64,000 nucleotides of DNA from an uncultured Oscillibacter sp. (GTDB taxonomy: Bacteria; Bacillota; Clostridia; Oscillospirales; Oscillospiraceae). The DNA lies in the NCBI GenBank assembly GCA_934574045.1, contig CAKTMK010000009.1, positions 1 to 64,000 on the forward strand, given 5' to 3'. A program made the translations under genes and the position numbers. Position 1 is the stretch's first letter; each line of letters starts with the position of its first letter. Shown piece by piece: positions 1 to 8,407 of this stretch. The notes beneath the pieces are model-generated. The model worked only from the letters and a program-made list of their open reading frames with translations. It made no database searches and was not told where the DNA came from.

Positions 1-2128
1 TGCTGCGGGCACCTGCATAGGGGTCGGCAGACATCTGGTCGGGGTCGAAGCCCCACGCCATCACGCTGGCCTGCTGGGTGCTGTGTCCGGGGAGGACCGG
101 CAGGAGCGCCGCCATGGCCTGCGCGGGCGTGGCCTGCCGCCTGCCGCCAAAGGGCATCAGCACCGTGCCCGCTCCGATGGTGGAGTCGAACCGCTCGGCA
201 AGGCCCCGGCGGGAGGCGGAACGCAGGCTCCCGGCCATGGCCCGCAGGGAGCGCTCCGATCCCCGCGCCTGCGGCGCGGGGACGCAGACCTGCACGGACG
301 TGTGCCGGACCGCGCCGTTCGTGCTGAGGAACGCGCGGGAGAGGTCGGCCACCGTGTCGCCCTGCCAGTGCATCACCATGCGGGGCGACTGCGTGACCAC
401 CGCCACGCGGTATGCCTCCAGATTTTCTTCTGCCGCCGCCGCCAGCAGGGCGGCCTCGTCCTCCGGCGCGACCACCACGGCCATGCGCTCCTGAGATTCG
501 GAGATGGCAAGCTCCGTGCCGTCCAGCCCTTCGTACTTTTTGCGCACCGCGTCCAGATCAATCTCCAGACCGTCCGCCAGCTCGCCGACGGCCACGGCCA
601 CGCCGCCCGCGCCGAAGTCGTTGCAGCGCTTGATGAGCCGCGTGACCTCGCCCCGGCGGAACAGGCGCTGGAGCTTGCGCTCCTCCGGCGCGTTGCCCTT
701 CTGCACCTCACTGGCCATGGTGGTCAGGGAGGTCAGGTCGTGGCTCTTGGAGGAGCCGGTGGCGCCGCCCACGCCGTCCCGGCCCGTGCGTCCGCCCAGC
801 AGAAGCACCACGTCGCCCGGGACGGGCTGGCTGCGCACCACGTTTGCCGCGGGGGCGGCGGCGACTACCGCGCCGCACTCCAGCCGCTTGGCGGCGTAGC
901 CGTCGTGATAGACCTCCGCCACGTGGCCGGTGGCAAGTCCGATCTGGTTGCCGTAGGACGAGTAGCCTGCGGCGGCGGTCTGGGCCAGACGGCGCTGGGG
1001 CAGCTTGCCCGGCAGCGTCTCGCTCAGGGGACGGCGCGGGTCCGCGCCGCCGGTGACGCGCATGGCCTGATGGACGTAGGCCCGGCCGGAGAGGGGATCG
1101 CGGATGCAGCCGCCGATGCAGGTGGCCGCGCCGCCGAAGGGCTCGATCTCGGTGGGGTGGTTATGGGTCTCGTTTTTGAATAGGAGGAGCCAGTCCTCCG
1201 TCTTTCCGTCGATCTCGGCGGGGACGTGGATGGAGCAGGCGTTGATCTCCTCACTCTCGTCCAGCTCTGGCAGCAGCCCGCGCTTTTTCAGCGCCTTGGT
1301 GCCGATGGTGGCGATGTCCATCAGCGTCTGGGGGCGGGACGCGGCCTTTTCGCCGTAGACCTCGCCCCGCAGGGCGAGATAGCGGTCATACGCTGCGCGG
1401 ACGGCCTCGTCCTGAATGTCCGCGCTGTCCAGCCGGGTGGAGAAGGTGGTGTGGCGGCAGTGGTCGGACCAGTAGGTATCCACGATGCGGATCTCCGTCA
1501 TGGTGGGGTCCCGGCGCTCCTCGTCCCGGAAGTAGGTCTGAAGGAGCTGGAGGTCCGCAAGGTCCATGGCAAGGCCCAGCTTTTCAAGGAGGGCCGCAAG
1601 GCCCGCGCCGTCCAGCGCGGTGAAGCCCGTCAGCCGCTCCACGCGGCCGGGGCGGGGCGGGTCCGCCGTCAGCGCGGCGGGCTTTTCAAAGGCGGCCTCC
1701 CGGCTTTCCACGGGGTTGATGACGTAGCGCTTCACGGCGTCCACCTGCGCGGGCGTCAACGCGCCGTACAGCGCGTAAACTCTGGCGGAGCGGACGGCGG
1801 GGCGCTCACCCTGACTGAGGAGCTGAATGCACTGGGCCGCGGAGTCCGACCGCTGGTCGAACTGGCCGGGCAGCGGCTCCACGGCGAACACGGCGGCGGC
1901 GCCGTCCGTGTCGGCCTCGTCGGAGACGAGATCCAGCTGCGGCTCGGAAAAGACGGTGCGCTTGGCACGCTCGAACAGCGCCGCGTCCAGTCCCTCCGCG
2001 TCGTAGCGGTTCCAGATGCGCACGCGCTCAAGGCCCGTCAGGCCGAGAAAGGAGCGGCAGTCCGCCAGCAGCGACGCGCACTCCGGCGCAAGGCCGGGGC
2101 GCTTTTCCACAAAAACTCTGTATACCAT
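1..2128 (-). CDS. purL: Phosphoribosylformylglycinamidine synthase (single-chain), 3' end missing
   Basis: Converts FGAR, glutamine and ATP to FGAM in purine synthesis; cytoplasmic. My translation of the minus strand from the ATG at 2128 stays open to the window edge, giving about 709 N-terminal residues of a protein that is usually about 1,230-1,260 residues in clostridia (long single-chain form, TIGR01857 type). Landmarks include TYWSDHCRHTTF near residue 215 and KNETHNHPTEIEPFGG near 318, the ATP-site segments of the family. The C-terminal glutaminase domain lies outside the window. The ATG shares one base with the purD stop (TAATG), so the two genes are translationally coupled. Family call is firm; the C-terminus cannot be judged here. 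Confidence 0.93.
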   Translation of the reverse strand, partial: MVYRVFVEKRPGLAPECASLLADCRSFLGLTGLERVRIWNRYDAEGLDAALFERAKRTVFSEPQLDLVSDEADTDGAAAVFAVEPLPGQFDQRSDSAAQCIQLLSQGERPAVRSARVYALYGALTPAQVDAVKRYVINPVESREAAFEKPAALTADPPRPGRVERLTGFTALDGAGLAALLEKLGLAMDLADLQLLQTYFRDEERRDPTMTEIRIVDTYWSDHCRHTTFSTRLDSADIQDEAVRAAYDRYLALRGEVYGEKAASRPQTLMDIATIGTKALKKRGLLPELDESEEINACSIHVPAEIDGKTEDWLLLFKNETHNHPTEIEPFGGAATCIGGCIRDPLSGRAYVHQAMRVTGGADPRRPLSETLPGKLPQRRLAQTAAAGYSSYGNQIGLATGHVAEVYHDGYAAKRLECGAVVAAAPAANVVRSQPVPGDVVLLLGGRTGRDGVGGATGSSKSHDLTSLTTMASEVQKGNAPEERKLQRLFRRGEVTRLIKRCNDFGAGGVAVAVGELADGLEIDLDAVRKKYEGLDGTELAISESQERMAVVVAPEDEAALLAAAAEENLEAYRVAVVTQSPRMVMHWQGDTVADLSRAFLSTNGAVRHTSVQVCVPAPQARGSERSLRAMAGSLRSASRRGLAERFDSTIGAGTVLMPFGGRRQATPAQAMAALLPVLPGHSTQQASVMAWGFDPDQMSADPYAGARS

Positions 2129-3405
2129 TACTGATCGTCCTCCAGCGCGGCAAGGGCTTTGCGTCCGATGTCGCCGCGGCAGTATTTGTTGGCAAAGCCG
2201 ATCTGACCGGCAAGGCGGTACGCTTCTCGCACCGCGCCGGAGAGAGAGCCGGACACGGCGGTGACACCCAGCACGCGCCCTCCGGCGGTGACAAGCTGCC
2301 CGTCCGCCTGTCTGGCCCCGGCAAAGAACACGTGGGGCGCGGCCTCGTCGGAGACGGAGATGGGGAAGCCGGTCTGATAGGTCTTGGGATACCCGTCGGA
2401 GGCCAGCACCACGCAGCAGGACGCGCCGTTGGAAAATTCCACGGGGGTCTGGGCCAGCGTGCCGTTCGTCACGGCCTGCATCACCGTCAGCAGGTCGCTT
2501 TTCAGCAGGGGGAGCACGGCCTGCGTCTCCGGGTCGCCGAAGCGGCAGTTGTACTCGATGACCTTGGGGCCGTCCGGCGTGAGCATCAGGCCGAAGTACA
2601 GGCAGCCGCGGAACGTGCGGCCCTCGGCCCGCATGGCGCGGACGGTGGGCAGAAAGATGGTCTCCATGCAGGTCCGGGCGATCTCGGGCGTGTAGTACGG
2701 GTTGGGCGCGACGGCGCCCATGCCGCCGGTGTTGGGACCGCGGTCGCCGTCCCCGGCGCGCTTGTGGTCCATGGAGGAGACCATGGGAGCCACGGTTTCG
2801 CCGTCGGTAAAGCAGAGGACGGACACCTCCGGCCCGGTCAGGCACTCCTCAATGACGACCCGGCTGCCGGACGCGCCGAAGACGCGGTCCTCCATCATGG
2901 CGCGGACGGCGGCCTTCGCCTCCTCACGGGTCTGGGCCACGGTGACGCCCTTGCCCAGCGCCAGTCCGTCCGCCTTGACCACGATGGGGGCGTCGTGGCC
3001 GTCCAGATAGGCCAGCGCCTCCGCCATGTCGGAAAAGACCGCGTACCGCGCAGTGGGAATGCCGTACTTTTTCATCAGCTCCTTGGCAAAGACCTTGCTG
3101 CTCTCGATCTCGGCGGCCTTGGCCGACGGGCCGAAGCAGGGGACGCCCGCCGCGCTCAGCGCGTCCACCGCGCCGAGGGCCAGCGGATCGTCCGGCGCGA
3201 CTACGGCGTATTCCACGCCGTGCGTTTTGGCGAACTCCACCTGCGCGGGGATGTCCTTCGCGCCGATCTCCGGCACGCATACCGCATCGGCGGCGATGCC
3301 GCCGTTTCCGGGCAGGCAGTAAATAGTATCCACCGCGGGGTTCTCTTTCAGCTTTTTCACGATGGCGTGCTCACGCCCGCCGCCGCCGATCACCATGATC
3401 TTCAT
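2128..3405 (-). CDS. purD: Phosphoribosylamine-glycine ligase (GAR synthetase)
   Basis: Joins phosphoribosylamine and glycine using ATP, the second step of purine synthesis. The 425-residue protein is full length. It opens with MKIMVIGGGGREHAI, the nucleotide-fold start typical of PurD, and carries the ATP-grasp core with KADGLALGKGV near residue 145 and the GxxEVSVLCFTDG segment near 210; NPYYTPE and NCRFGDPETQ follow near 235 and 285. It is sixth in the purECFMNDL operon, 55 bases downstream of purN, and its stop overlaps the purL start. Nothing unusual was seen in its catalytic motifs. Confidence 0.97.
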   Translation of the reverse strand: MKIMVIGGGGREHAIVKKLKENPAVDTIYCLPGNGGIAADAVCVPEIGAKDIPAQVEFAKTHGVEYAVVAPDDPLALGAVDALSAAGVPCFGPSAKAAEIESSKVFAKELMKKYGIPTARYAVFSDMAEALAYLDGHDAPIVVKADGLALGKGVTVAQTREEAKAAVRAMMEDRVFGASGSRVVIEECLTGPEVSVLCFTDGETVAPMVSSMDHKRAGDGDRGPNTGGMGAVAPNPYYTPEIARTCMETIFLPTVRAMRAEGRTFRGCLYFGLMLTPDGPKVIEYNCRFGDPETQAVLPLLKSDLLTVMQAVTNGTLAQTPVEFSNGASCCVVLASDGYPKTYQTGFPISVSDEAAPHVFFAGARQADGQLVTAGGRVLGVTAVSGSLSGAVREAYRLAGQIGFANKYCRGDIGRKALAALEDDQ

Positions 3406-3460
3406 TGCTCGTACCTCCGTAAAAAACGCGCGGGAGCCGCGTGTGCGCCGCGCGTATGTT

Positions 3461-4054
3461 TCAGACTTCCTGTGCGACGGCGCGGCTGAGCTGCTCCGCC
3501 GCCTGCGGCAGCAGGAGCCACTCGGCCTGCTCCATCACCCGGCGCTGGAGCGTCTCCGGCGTGTCGCCGGGGAGGACCTCCACCGCCTTTTGCAGCAGGA
3601 TCTCGCCGCCGTCCGGGATCTCGTTGACGAAGTGGACCGTCGCGCCCGTGACCTTCACGCCCCGGGCCAGCGCCGCCTCGTGGACCCGCAGGCCGTACAT
3701 CCCCTTTCCGCAGAACGAGGGGATGAGGGAGGGGTGGACGTTGAGGATGCGCCGGGGCCAGCGGGCGGTGAACGCCGGGCTGAGGATGCGCAGGAAGCCC
3801 GCCAGAATGATGAAGTCGATCTCAAACCGGGCCAGCAGCTCCTCCAGCGCCGCCTCGCCGTCCTCCGCCGGGAGGACGAAGCTGGGGACACCGGCCCGCT
3901 CCGCCCGCTCCAGCGCGTAAACGCCGGGCCGGGAGGAGACGGTCAGCACGATCTCGCCGTGGGCCAGCGCGCCGGAGCGCTGGGCGTCCAGCAGGGCCTG
4001 AAGATTCGTGCCGCCGCCGGAGACCAGCACCGCGATCCGCGCCTTTTTCAGCAT
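3461..4054 (-). CDS. purN: Phosphoribosylglycinamide formyltransferase
   Basis: Transfers a formyl group from 10-formyl-THF to GAR. The 197-residue protein has the N-terminal VLVSGGGTNLQALLDA motif of the phosphate site and the catalytic region ILAGFLRILSPAF with NVHPSLIPSFCGKGMYG (Asn, His) followed by GATVHFVNEIPDGGEI, which holds the catalytic Asp region. Its ATG overlaps the purM stop by a few bases (4048-4054). Downstream there is no purH before purD, unlike many clostridial purine operons that carry it between these two genes. Confidence 0.97.
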   Translation of the reverse strand: MLKKARIAVLVSGGGTNLQALLDAQRSGALAHGEIVLTVSSRPGVYALERAERAGVPSFVLPAEDGEAALEELLARFEIDFIILAGFLRILSPAFTARWPRRILNVHPSLIPSFCGKGMYGLRVHEAALARGVKVTGATVHFVNEIPDGGEILLQKAVEVLPGDTPETLQRRVMEQAEWLLLPQAAEQLSRAVAQEV

Positions 4055-5082
4055 AGGACCACCTTCTCCTCACCGGAGACGATCTCGCCGATGACAAAGG
4101 CATCCTGTCCGTTGGCCCGCAGGGCCTCCAGCGCCCGGTCCGCCTGACCGGCGGCGGCGGTGAGCGTCATGCCCACGCCCATGTTGAAGGTGTTGTACAT
4201 ATCCCGTTCGGGGATGCTTCCGGCCTCCTGAAGCAGGCGGAAGATGGGCGGCGTGCGCAGGGCGGCCTTTTCAATCTTCGCGCACAGGCCGTCCGGAATG
4301 CAGCGGGGGACGTTTTCGTAGAAGCCGCCGCCGGTGATGTGGCTGACGCCGTGGATCTCCGCCGCGGCCATGGCGGCGAGGACGGGCTTGACATAGATGC
4401 GAGTGGGCGTCAGCAGCGCCTCGCCCAGCGTCATGCCCAGCGGGCCGACGTACCGGCCAAGGTCGCAGTGCTCCACGTCAAAGACCTTGCGCACCAGCGA
4501 GTAGCCGTTGGAGTGCAGGCCGCTGGAGCGCAGGCCCAGGATCACGTCGCCGGGCTTTGTCGAGCGGTTGTCGATCACGCGGGGACGGTCCACGATGCCC
4601 ACGGCGAAGCCCGCCAGATCGTAGTCCTCCGGGGCCATCACGCCGGGATGCTCCGCCGTCTCGCCGCCGATGAGGGCGCAGCCCGCCTGCACGCAGCCCT
4701 CCGCAACGCCGGAGACCAGCGCGGCGGCCTTTTCCGGCACGTTTTTGCCGATGGCAATGTAATCAAGGAAAAACAGGGGCTTTGCGCCGCAGCAGATGAT
4801 GTCGTTGACGCACATGGCCACGCAGTCGATGCCCACGGTGTCGTGCCGGTCCATGAGCTGGGCGATGCGCTGCTTGGTGCCGACGCCGTCGGTGCCGGAG
4901 ACCAGCACCGGCTCCTGCATCCCGGTCAGGTCCGGGGCGAACAGGCCGCCGAAGCCGCCCAGATCGGAGACGACGCCGGGGATGACGGTCCGGGCGACGT
5001 GCTGCCCCATCAGCTTCACGCCCTCATAGCCAGCCTCGATGTTCACACCTGCGGCCTGATAGCTCTCGGAAAAACTACGCAT
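4048..5082 (-). CDS. purM: Phosphoribosylformylglycinamidine cyclo-ligase (AIR synthetase)
   Basis: Closes the imidazole ring of FGAM to form AIR with ATP. The frame is open further upstream, but I place the start at the ATG at 5082 (MRSFSESYQAAGVNIEAG): it has AAGGAG at good spacing, gives the usual family length (344 residues) and overlaps the end of purF by 8 bases. Motifs include SGTDGVGTK near residue 63, DIICCGAKPLFFLDY near 100 and GGETAEHPG near 140, all typical of the PurM/HypE ATP fold. Part of the tightly overlapping purine operon. Confidence 0.96.
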   Translation of the reverse strand: MRSFSESYQAAGVNIEAGYEGVKLMGQHVARTVIPGVVSDLGGFGGLFAPDLTGMQEPVLVSGTDGVGTKQRIAQLMDRHDTVGIDCVAMCVNDIICCGAKPLFFLDYIAIGKNVPEKAAALVSGVAEGCVQAGCALIGGETAEHPGVMAPEDYDLAGFAVGIVDRPRVIDNRSTKPGDVILGLRSSGLHSNGYSLVRKVFDVEHCDLGRYVGPLGMTLGEALLTPTRIYVKPVLAAMAAAEIHGVSHITGGGFYENVPRCIPDGLCAKIEKAALRTPPIFRLLQEAGSIPERDMYNTFNMGVGMTLTAAAGQADRALEALRANGQDAFVIGEIVSGEEKVVLC

Positions 5083-6517
5083 GCTCCTCGCGCTCCTTTT
5101 CACTGATCTTGCATTCAAAGCGGTCCTTGCCGCCGTCTCTGGGGACGGAGGTGGGATATCCGCCGCCGAAGCAGGCGGTACAGAAGCCGCCCTGCGTGTT
5201 GTCCGCCAGCTTTACCACGTCCTCAAGGCTGAGATAGCCCAGAGAGTCCACGCCGATGAGCTGCGCGATCTCCTCCACCGTGTGGTTGTTGGCGATGAGC
5301 TTGGCGGGGTCATCGATGTCGGTGCCGTAGTAGCACGCGGCCACGAAAGGCGGCGCGCTGACGCGCATATGGATCTCCTTGGCCCCCGCCTCCCGCAGCA
5401 GGCGGATGGTCCGGCGGCAGGTGGTGCCCCGGACGATGGAATCGTCGATCAGCACCACCCGCTTGCCCTCCACGGCGGAGCGGATGGGGTTGAGCTTGAT
5501 GTGGACCTCGCTCTCCCGCATGGTCTGGGTGGGGGAGATGAAAGTGCGGCCGATGTACTTGTTTTTGATGAAGCCCATGCCGTACGGGATGCCGCTCTGG
5601 CGGGCGTAGCCCATGGCGGCGTCCAGCCCAGAGTCCGGCACGCCGATGACCACGTCGGCCTGCACCGGATGCTCCAGCGCCAGAAACGCCCCCGCCCGCT
5701 GGCGCGCGGTGTGGACGCTGCTGCCGTCGATCACGGAGTCAGGCCGGGCGAAATAGATGAACTCAAAGACGCACAGCTTTTTCGGCGCCGTGCCGCAGTG
5801 GGAGACGTCGGACCGGACGCCGCTTTTGTCCGCCACCACGATCTCGCCGGGGCGGATGTCCCGCTCAAACTCCGCGCCGATGGCGTCCAGCGCGCAGGAC
5901 TCGGAGGCGAAGATCACCGTCCCGTCCTTCATCCGCCCCATGCACAGGGGACGGAAGCCGTGGGGGTCCCGGGCGGCGATGAGCTTGGTGGGGGAGGAGA
6001 GGACCAGCGAATAGGCCCCCTCAATGCGGTCCATGGCGGCGGAGACCGCCGCCTCGATGGACGGGGCGCGCAGGCGCTCCTGCACGATGATATAGGCGAT
6101 GACCTCGCTGTCCGTGGTGGTGTGGAAGATGGAGCCTTTGCTCTCCAGCTCCTGACGCAGCTCCCGGGAGTTGGTCAGGTTGCCGTTGTGGGCCAGCGCC
6201 ATGCGGCCCTTGTAGTGATTGACCAGAATGGGCTGGACGTTGCGCTTGTTGTCGCTGCCGGTGGTGCCGTAGCGCACGTGGCCGACGGCAATATTGCCCC
6301 GGCCCAGCGCGGCCAGACGCTGGGGCGGGAACACCTCGTTCACCAGTCCCACGTCCCGGCAGGAGGCAAACACGCCGTCGTCGTTGACCACGATGCCGGC
6401 GCTCTCCTGACCGCGGTGCTGAAGGGCGTACAGCGCGTAATAGGCCAGAGGGGCCACATCGGCCGTGCAGGGCGCGCAGGCGCCGAACACGCCGCATTCC
6501 TCGTGGAGTCCTCCCAT
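5075..6517 (-). CDS. purF: Amidophosphoribosyltransferase
   Basis: Commits PRPP to purine synthesis by transferring glutamine nitrogen to make phosphoribosylamine. The 480-residue protein starts MGGLHEECGVFG; cleavage after the two glutamates would expose the catalytic Cys8, as in Bacillus-type PurF. RYGTTGSDNKRN and AHNGNLTN lie in the Ntn glutaminase domain; the PRPP loop VVLIDDSIVRGTT is near residue 350. Cysteines near 250, and FCTACFGGGYP near the C-terminus, match the ligands of the [4Fe-4S] cluster in the B. subtilis class, suggesting an oxygen-sensitive enzyme. One base separates its start from the purC stop region. Confidence 0.97.
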   Translation of the reverse strand: MGGLHEECGVFGACAPCTADVAPLAYYALYALQHRGQESAGIVVNDDGVFASCRDVGLVNEVFPPQRLAALGRGNIAVGHVRYGTTGSDNKRNVQPILVNHYKGRMALAHNGNLTNSRELRQELESKGSIFHTTTDSEVIAYIIVQERLRAPSIEAAVSAAMDRIEGAYSLVLSSPTKLIAARDPHGFRPLCMGRMKDGTVIFASESCALDAIGAEFERDIRPGEIVVADKSGVRSDVSHCGTAPKKLCVFEFIYFARPDSVIDGSSVHTARQRAGAFLALEHPVQADVVIGVPDSGLDAAMGYARQSGIPYGMGFIKNKYIGRTFISPTQTMRESEVHIKLNPIRSAVEGKRVVLIDDSIVRGTTCRRTIRLLREAGAKEIHMRVSAPPFVAACYYGTDIDDPAKLIANNHTVEEIAQLIGVDSLGYLSLEDVVKLADNTQGGFCTACFGGGYPTSVPRDGGKDRFECKISEKEREEHA

Positions 6518-6518
6518 G

Positions 6519-7235
6519 TTACGCCAGATCCTCCGTCAGACGGCGCATGACCTCCTGATAGGCGTCCTCCACGCCGCCCAGATCCCGGCGGAAGCGGTCC
6601 TTGTCCAGCTTTTCATGCGTCTTTTCGTCCCACAGGCGGCAGGTGTCGGGGCTGATCTCGTCGGCCAGAACGAGCGTGCCGTCCGGCGTGCGGCCGAACT
6701 CCAGCTTGAAGTCCACCAGCTCGATGCCCATGCGGTGGAACGCGGCCTTGAGCAGCTCGTCGACGCGCAGGGCCATGGCCTTGATCTGCTCCAGCTCCTC
6801 GGCGGTGGCCAGCTTCAGCGCCAGCGCGTGGCTGGTGTTGAGCAGGGGGTCGCCCAGATCGTCGTTCTTGTAGGAGAACTCCACGGTGGGCGCGTCAAAG
6901 ACCACGCCCTCCTCCACGCCGTAGCGCTTGGAGAAGGAGCCGGCGGCCACGTTGCGGACAATGACCTCCAGCGGCACGATGGAGACCTTTTTCACCAGCG
7001 TGTCCCGGTCGCTCAGCTCCTGAACGAAGTGGGTGGGAACGCCCGCCTCCTCCAGACGGCGCATCAGCAGGTTGCTCATGCGGTTGTTGATGACGCCCTT
7101 TCCGGCGATGGTGCCTTTTTTCAGGCCGTTGAAGGCGGTGGCGTCGTCCTTGTAGGACACGATGACCAGCGCGGGATCGTCGGTGGCGAAGACCTTTTTG
7201 GCCTTTCCCTCGTAAAGCTGCTCTTTCTTTTCCAT
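6519..7235 (-). CDS. purC: SAICAR synthetase
   Basis: Condenses CAIR with aspartate to SAICAR, ATP dependent. Three in-frame ATGs are available (7277, 7241, 7235). The SD AAGGGAG at 7251-7245 is 9 bases from the ATG at 7235 (MEKKEQLYEGKAKKVF) and only 3 from that at 7241, so 7235 is preferred, giving 238 residues, the normal length. Motifs: YEGKAKKVFATDDP at the N-terminus, VPLEVIVRNVAAGSFSKRYG near residue 90 and LVDFKLEFGRTPDGTLVLADEISPD near 170. Second gene of the purine operon, between purE and purF. Confidence 0.96.
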   Translation of the reverse strand: MEKKEQLYEGKAKKVFATDDPALVIVSYKDDATAFNGLKKGTIAGKGVINNRMSNLLMRRLEEAGVPTHFVQELSDRDTLVKKVSIVPLEVIVRNVAAGSFSKRYGVEEGVVFDAPTVEFSYKNDDLGDPLLNTSHALALKLATAEELEQIKAMALRVDELLKAAFHRMGIELVDFKLEFGRTPDGTLVLADEISPDTCRLWDEKTHEKLDKDRFRRDLGGVEDAYQEVMRRLTEDLA

Positions 7236-7292
7236 GCTCATAGTCTCCCTTATCCTGAATTTTGAGATCAAATGCAAATGAGAGCGAGGCGC

Positions 7293-7793
7293 TCAGCGCT
7301 CCTGCCGGAACTGCTCGCGCACCTGCGCGTCGGTCTCCAGAACGGCCTGCGTCTCCGCGCGGCGGGCCTCGTCCAGCTTCCGCGCCAGCTCCCCGTCCGC
7401 CACGGCGAGAATCTGCACGGCCAGCAGCGCGGCGTTTTTCGCGCCGTCCACGGCCACCGCGGCCACCGGGATGCCGGAGGGCATCATGACGGTGGAGAGC
7501 AGCGCGTCCATGCCGCCCAGACCGCCGGAGCGGCAGGGGATGCCGATGACCGGCAGGGTGGTGTTGGCGGCCATTGCCCCGGCCAGATGGGCAGCCATGC
7601 CGGCGGCGGCGATGATAACAGAAAATCCGCTCTCCCGTGCCGAAGCTGCAAATTCCCTTGCCTGCTCCGGACAGCGGTGAGCGGATAGAACGCGGACCTC
7701 TGCGCCGACGCCGTATTCCTGCAATACGGCCACGGCCTTTTCTGCGATGGGCAGATCGCTTTTGCTTCCCATCACGACTGCGACGGTGTGCAT
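7293..7793 (-). CDS. purE: N5-carboxyaminoimidazole ribonucleotide mutase, class I PurE
   Basis: Makes CAIR. The 166-residue protein has VAVVMGSKSDLPIAEKA at the N-terminus, SAHRCPEQ near residue 40 and AAAGMAAHLAGAMAANT near 65. The SAHR and AAHL pattern is that of class I enzymes, which normally work with PurK; no purK is present in the window. The ATG follows AAGGAGGGGG. It is the first gene of the minus-strand purine operon. No clear sigma-A promoter or guanine riboswitch could be traced upstream. Confidence 0.96.
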   Translation of the reverse strand: MHTVAVVMGSKSDLPIAEKAVAVLQEYGVGAEVRVLSAHRCPEQAREFAASARESGFSVIIAAAGMAAHLAGAMAANTTLPVIGIPCRSGGLGGMDALLSTVMMPSGIPVAAVAVDGAKNAALLAVQILAVADGELARKLDEARRAETQAVLETDAQVREQFRQER

Positions 7794-8244
7794 GAAACCC
7801 CCTCCTTGAAATCAGCCTGCCGGGCGCTCCGCCTCCCTTGGCGGAAGTGCCTGCGTATTAAGCATAGCATGAGGGGCCGGGTGCGTCCATGCGGCAAAAG
7901 GCAGAATAATCCCGCTGAAAAACATTAGTTCGACATATAATATGCACAATTCAATAAGAATAACTTATAATAGAAATTAAAAGATACTACCTTTCTGACA
8001 AAAAGCAGGGGAAGGGTGGACCGTCCGCCCGGCCGCTGTGCTTCCGCGGAGGAAAGAAAATGCGGGCGGCAGCAGGACGATTCGTCAGAAACAGTTTTTT
8101 CCTGTGAAACCTATCAATTTTATCAGTTTTACAATTGGAGCTGCCTGTGATATCCTCAATGCATAAGGCCGGGCGGCAGTTTGACTTCTTTCTTCAAACG
8201 CCTCTTTTCATCCCACTGGCACAGACTGGCGGACGGCTTTCCGA
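7794..8244. other. Intergenic region between divergent purE and nhaC
   Basis: No gene is supported here. The middle (about 7915-7985) is strikingly AT-rich for this genome and holds TATAAT-like boxes on both strands, so it probably carries the purine operon promoter and the nhaC promoter, but no -35/-10 pair of good quality could be fixed. A TCGAAC core within ATGTCGAACTAAT on the minus strand near 7925-7940 resembles half of a B. subtilis PurBox (CCGAAC), with no second half seen. Purine riboswitch consensus strings were looked for and not found. Confidence 0.5.
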
Positions 8245-8324
8245 CCGGGCCGGGGCGCAGACGAAAGCGGCTCCTTCCGCCTGCGCTCTGGCCCGGAAAC
8301 AAAAAAGACGGCTGGCGCGCCGTC
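8245..8324 (+). promoter_or_regulatory. Structured 5' leader upstream of nhaC
   Basis: A nested stem can be drawn by eye: CCGGGCC 8245-8251 with GGCCCGG 8290-8296, GCGCAG 8255-8260 with CTGCGC 8281-8286, and GCGG 8267-8270 with CCGC 8277-8280. A second hairpin follows, GACGGC 8307-8312 with GCCGTC 8319-8324. The run AAACAAAAAA between them makes the second hairpin a terminator-like structure on the minus strand. The frame of nhaC is open through this region but has no plausible start. This could be an ion- or metabolite-sensing leader for the antiporter; no known riboswitch class was recognised. Confidence 0.4.
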
Positions 8325-8407
8325 CTTCAAAGAGAGAGCGCCCGCGCGGCTGCGGTCGCACGGGCATCGCCGCATTCACCTGCGCGGAGCGAACGGAGGA
8401 ATGGGAT

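Noticed and set aside
83..1183. Long plus-strand frame opposite purL
   Set aside because: It is antisense to the conserved purL coding frame, has no SD and a composition driven by high GC; several similar long antisense frames in the window are shadows too.
7915..7985. Purine riboswitch or full PurBox before purE
   Set aside because: Only a single TCGAAC-like half-site; no second arm and none of the guanine riboswitch loop sequences were found.
8135..8407. N-terminal extension of nhaC by 91 codons
   Set aside because: No SD, no hydrophobic or conserved pattern, and it would cover the structured leader; the ATG at 8408 has a proper SD.
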